29,809 bases of DNA from a virus. Below, one piece after another: positions 29,787 through 29,809 of the stretch; the first letter of the stretch is position 1; each line of letters starts with the position of its first letter. The position numbers and the translations under genes were made by a program. The notes beneath the pieces are model-generated. The model made no database searches. It worked only from the letters and a program-made list of their open reading frames with translations, and was not told where the DNA came from. Location: IMG/VR virus record IMGVR_UViG_3300020171_000100, positions 1 through 29,809 of that record; one strand, given 5' to 3'.

Positions 29787-29809
29787 GAACAAACAGCGGG
29801 CCGCAGAGG

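Overview
The window is a GC-rich, almost fully coding stretch of a temperate siphovirus with a lambda-like structural gene order. Nearly all genes are on the + strand, packed with ATGA/TGATG stop-start overlaps. The host is probably a high-GC, Gram-negative, Desulfobacterota-like bacterium. That is an inference from codon usage, a PilV-like prepilin gene, and short C-run/G-run palindromes of a kind dispersed in such genomes. It is not a taxonomic proof.

Layout. (1) 1-14037: head-tail module in the lambda order D, E, (FI position), FII position, Z, U, V, G, T, H. It includes a -1 slippery heptamer joining G and T, then distal tail, hub and fibre genes. (2) 14049-16036: lysis module with an anchored coiled-coil protein, an M23 peptidase-like protein, a DUF5675 protein, a holin candidate and a 29-aa membrane peptide, closed by GC-rich hairpins. 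(3) 16040-18040: an accessory stretch unlike the rest. It has lower-GC small genes, intergenic palindromes like those of bacterial chromosomes, a minus-strand gene, a prepilin-like gene and a zinc-finger peptide. (4) 18257-25142: early operon. It begins with a CII-family regulator and runs through many small genes to DUF5131, a free-standing DnaA domain-I protein, a protein ending in a sliding-clamp-binding motif, and a complete beta sliding clamp. (5) 25139-26560: integration module with an HTH protein, a tyrosine integrase, a tRNA-Asp 3'-end core and paired 12-bp-spaced arm repeats on both sides. (6) 26561-29786: a CHC2/TOPRIM primase fused to an SF3 helicase, an iteron field that looks like the replication origin, and a last unknown gene.

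How it fits together. The primase-helicase probably acts at the iterons just downstream of its own gene. The phage clamp, the QLSLF protein and the DnaA domain-I protein suggest the phage adapts or replaces host replisome contacts. Phage-type genes lie on both sides of the tRNA-like core, so the core is best read as attP in a circular, excised or circularly permuted genome rather than a prophage-host junction. No CI-type repressor, terminase or portal gene is visible; they presumably lie outside the window.
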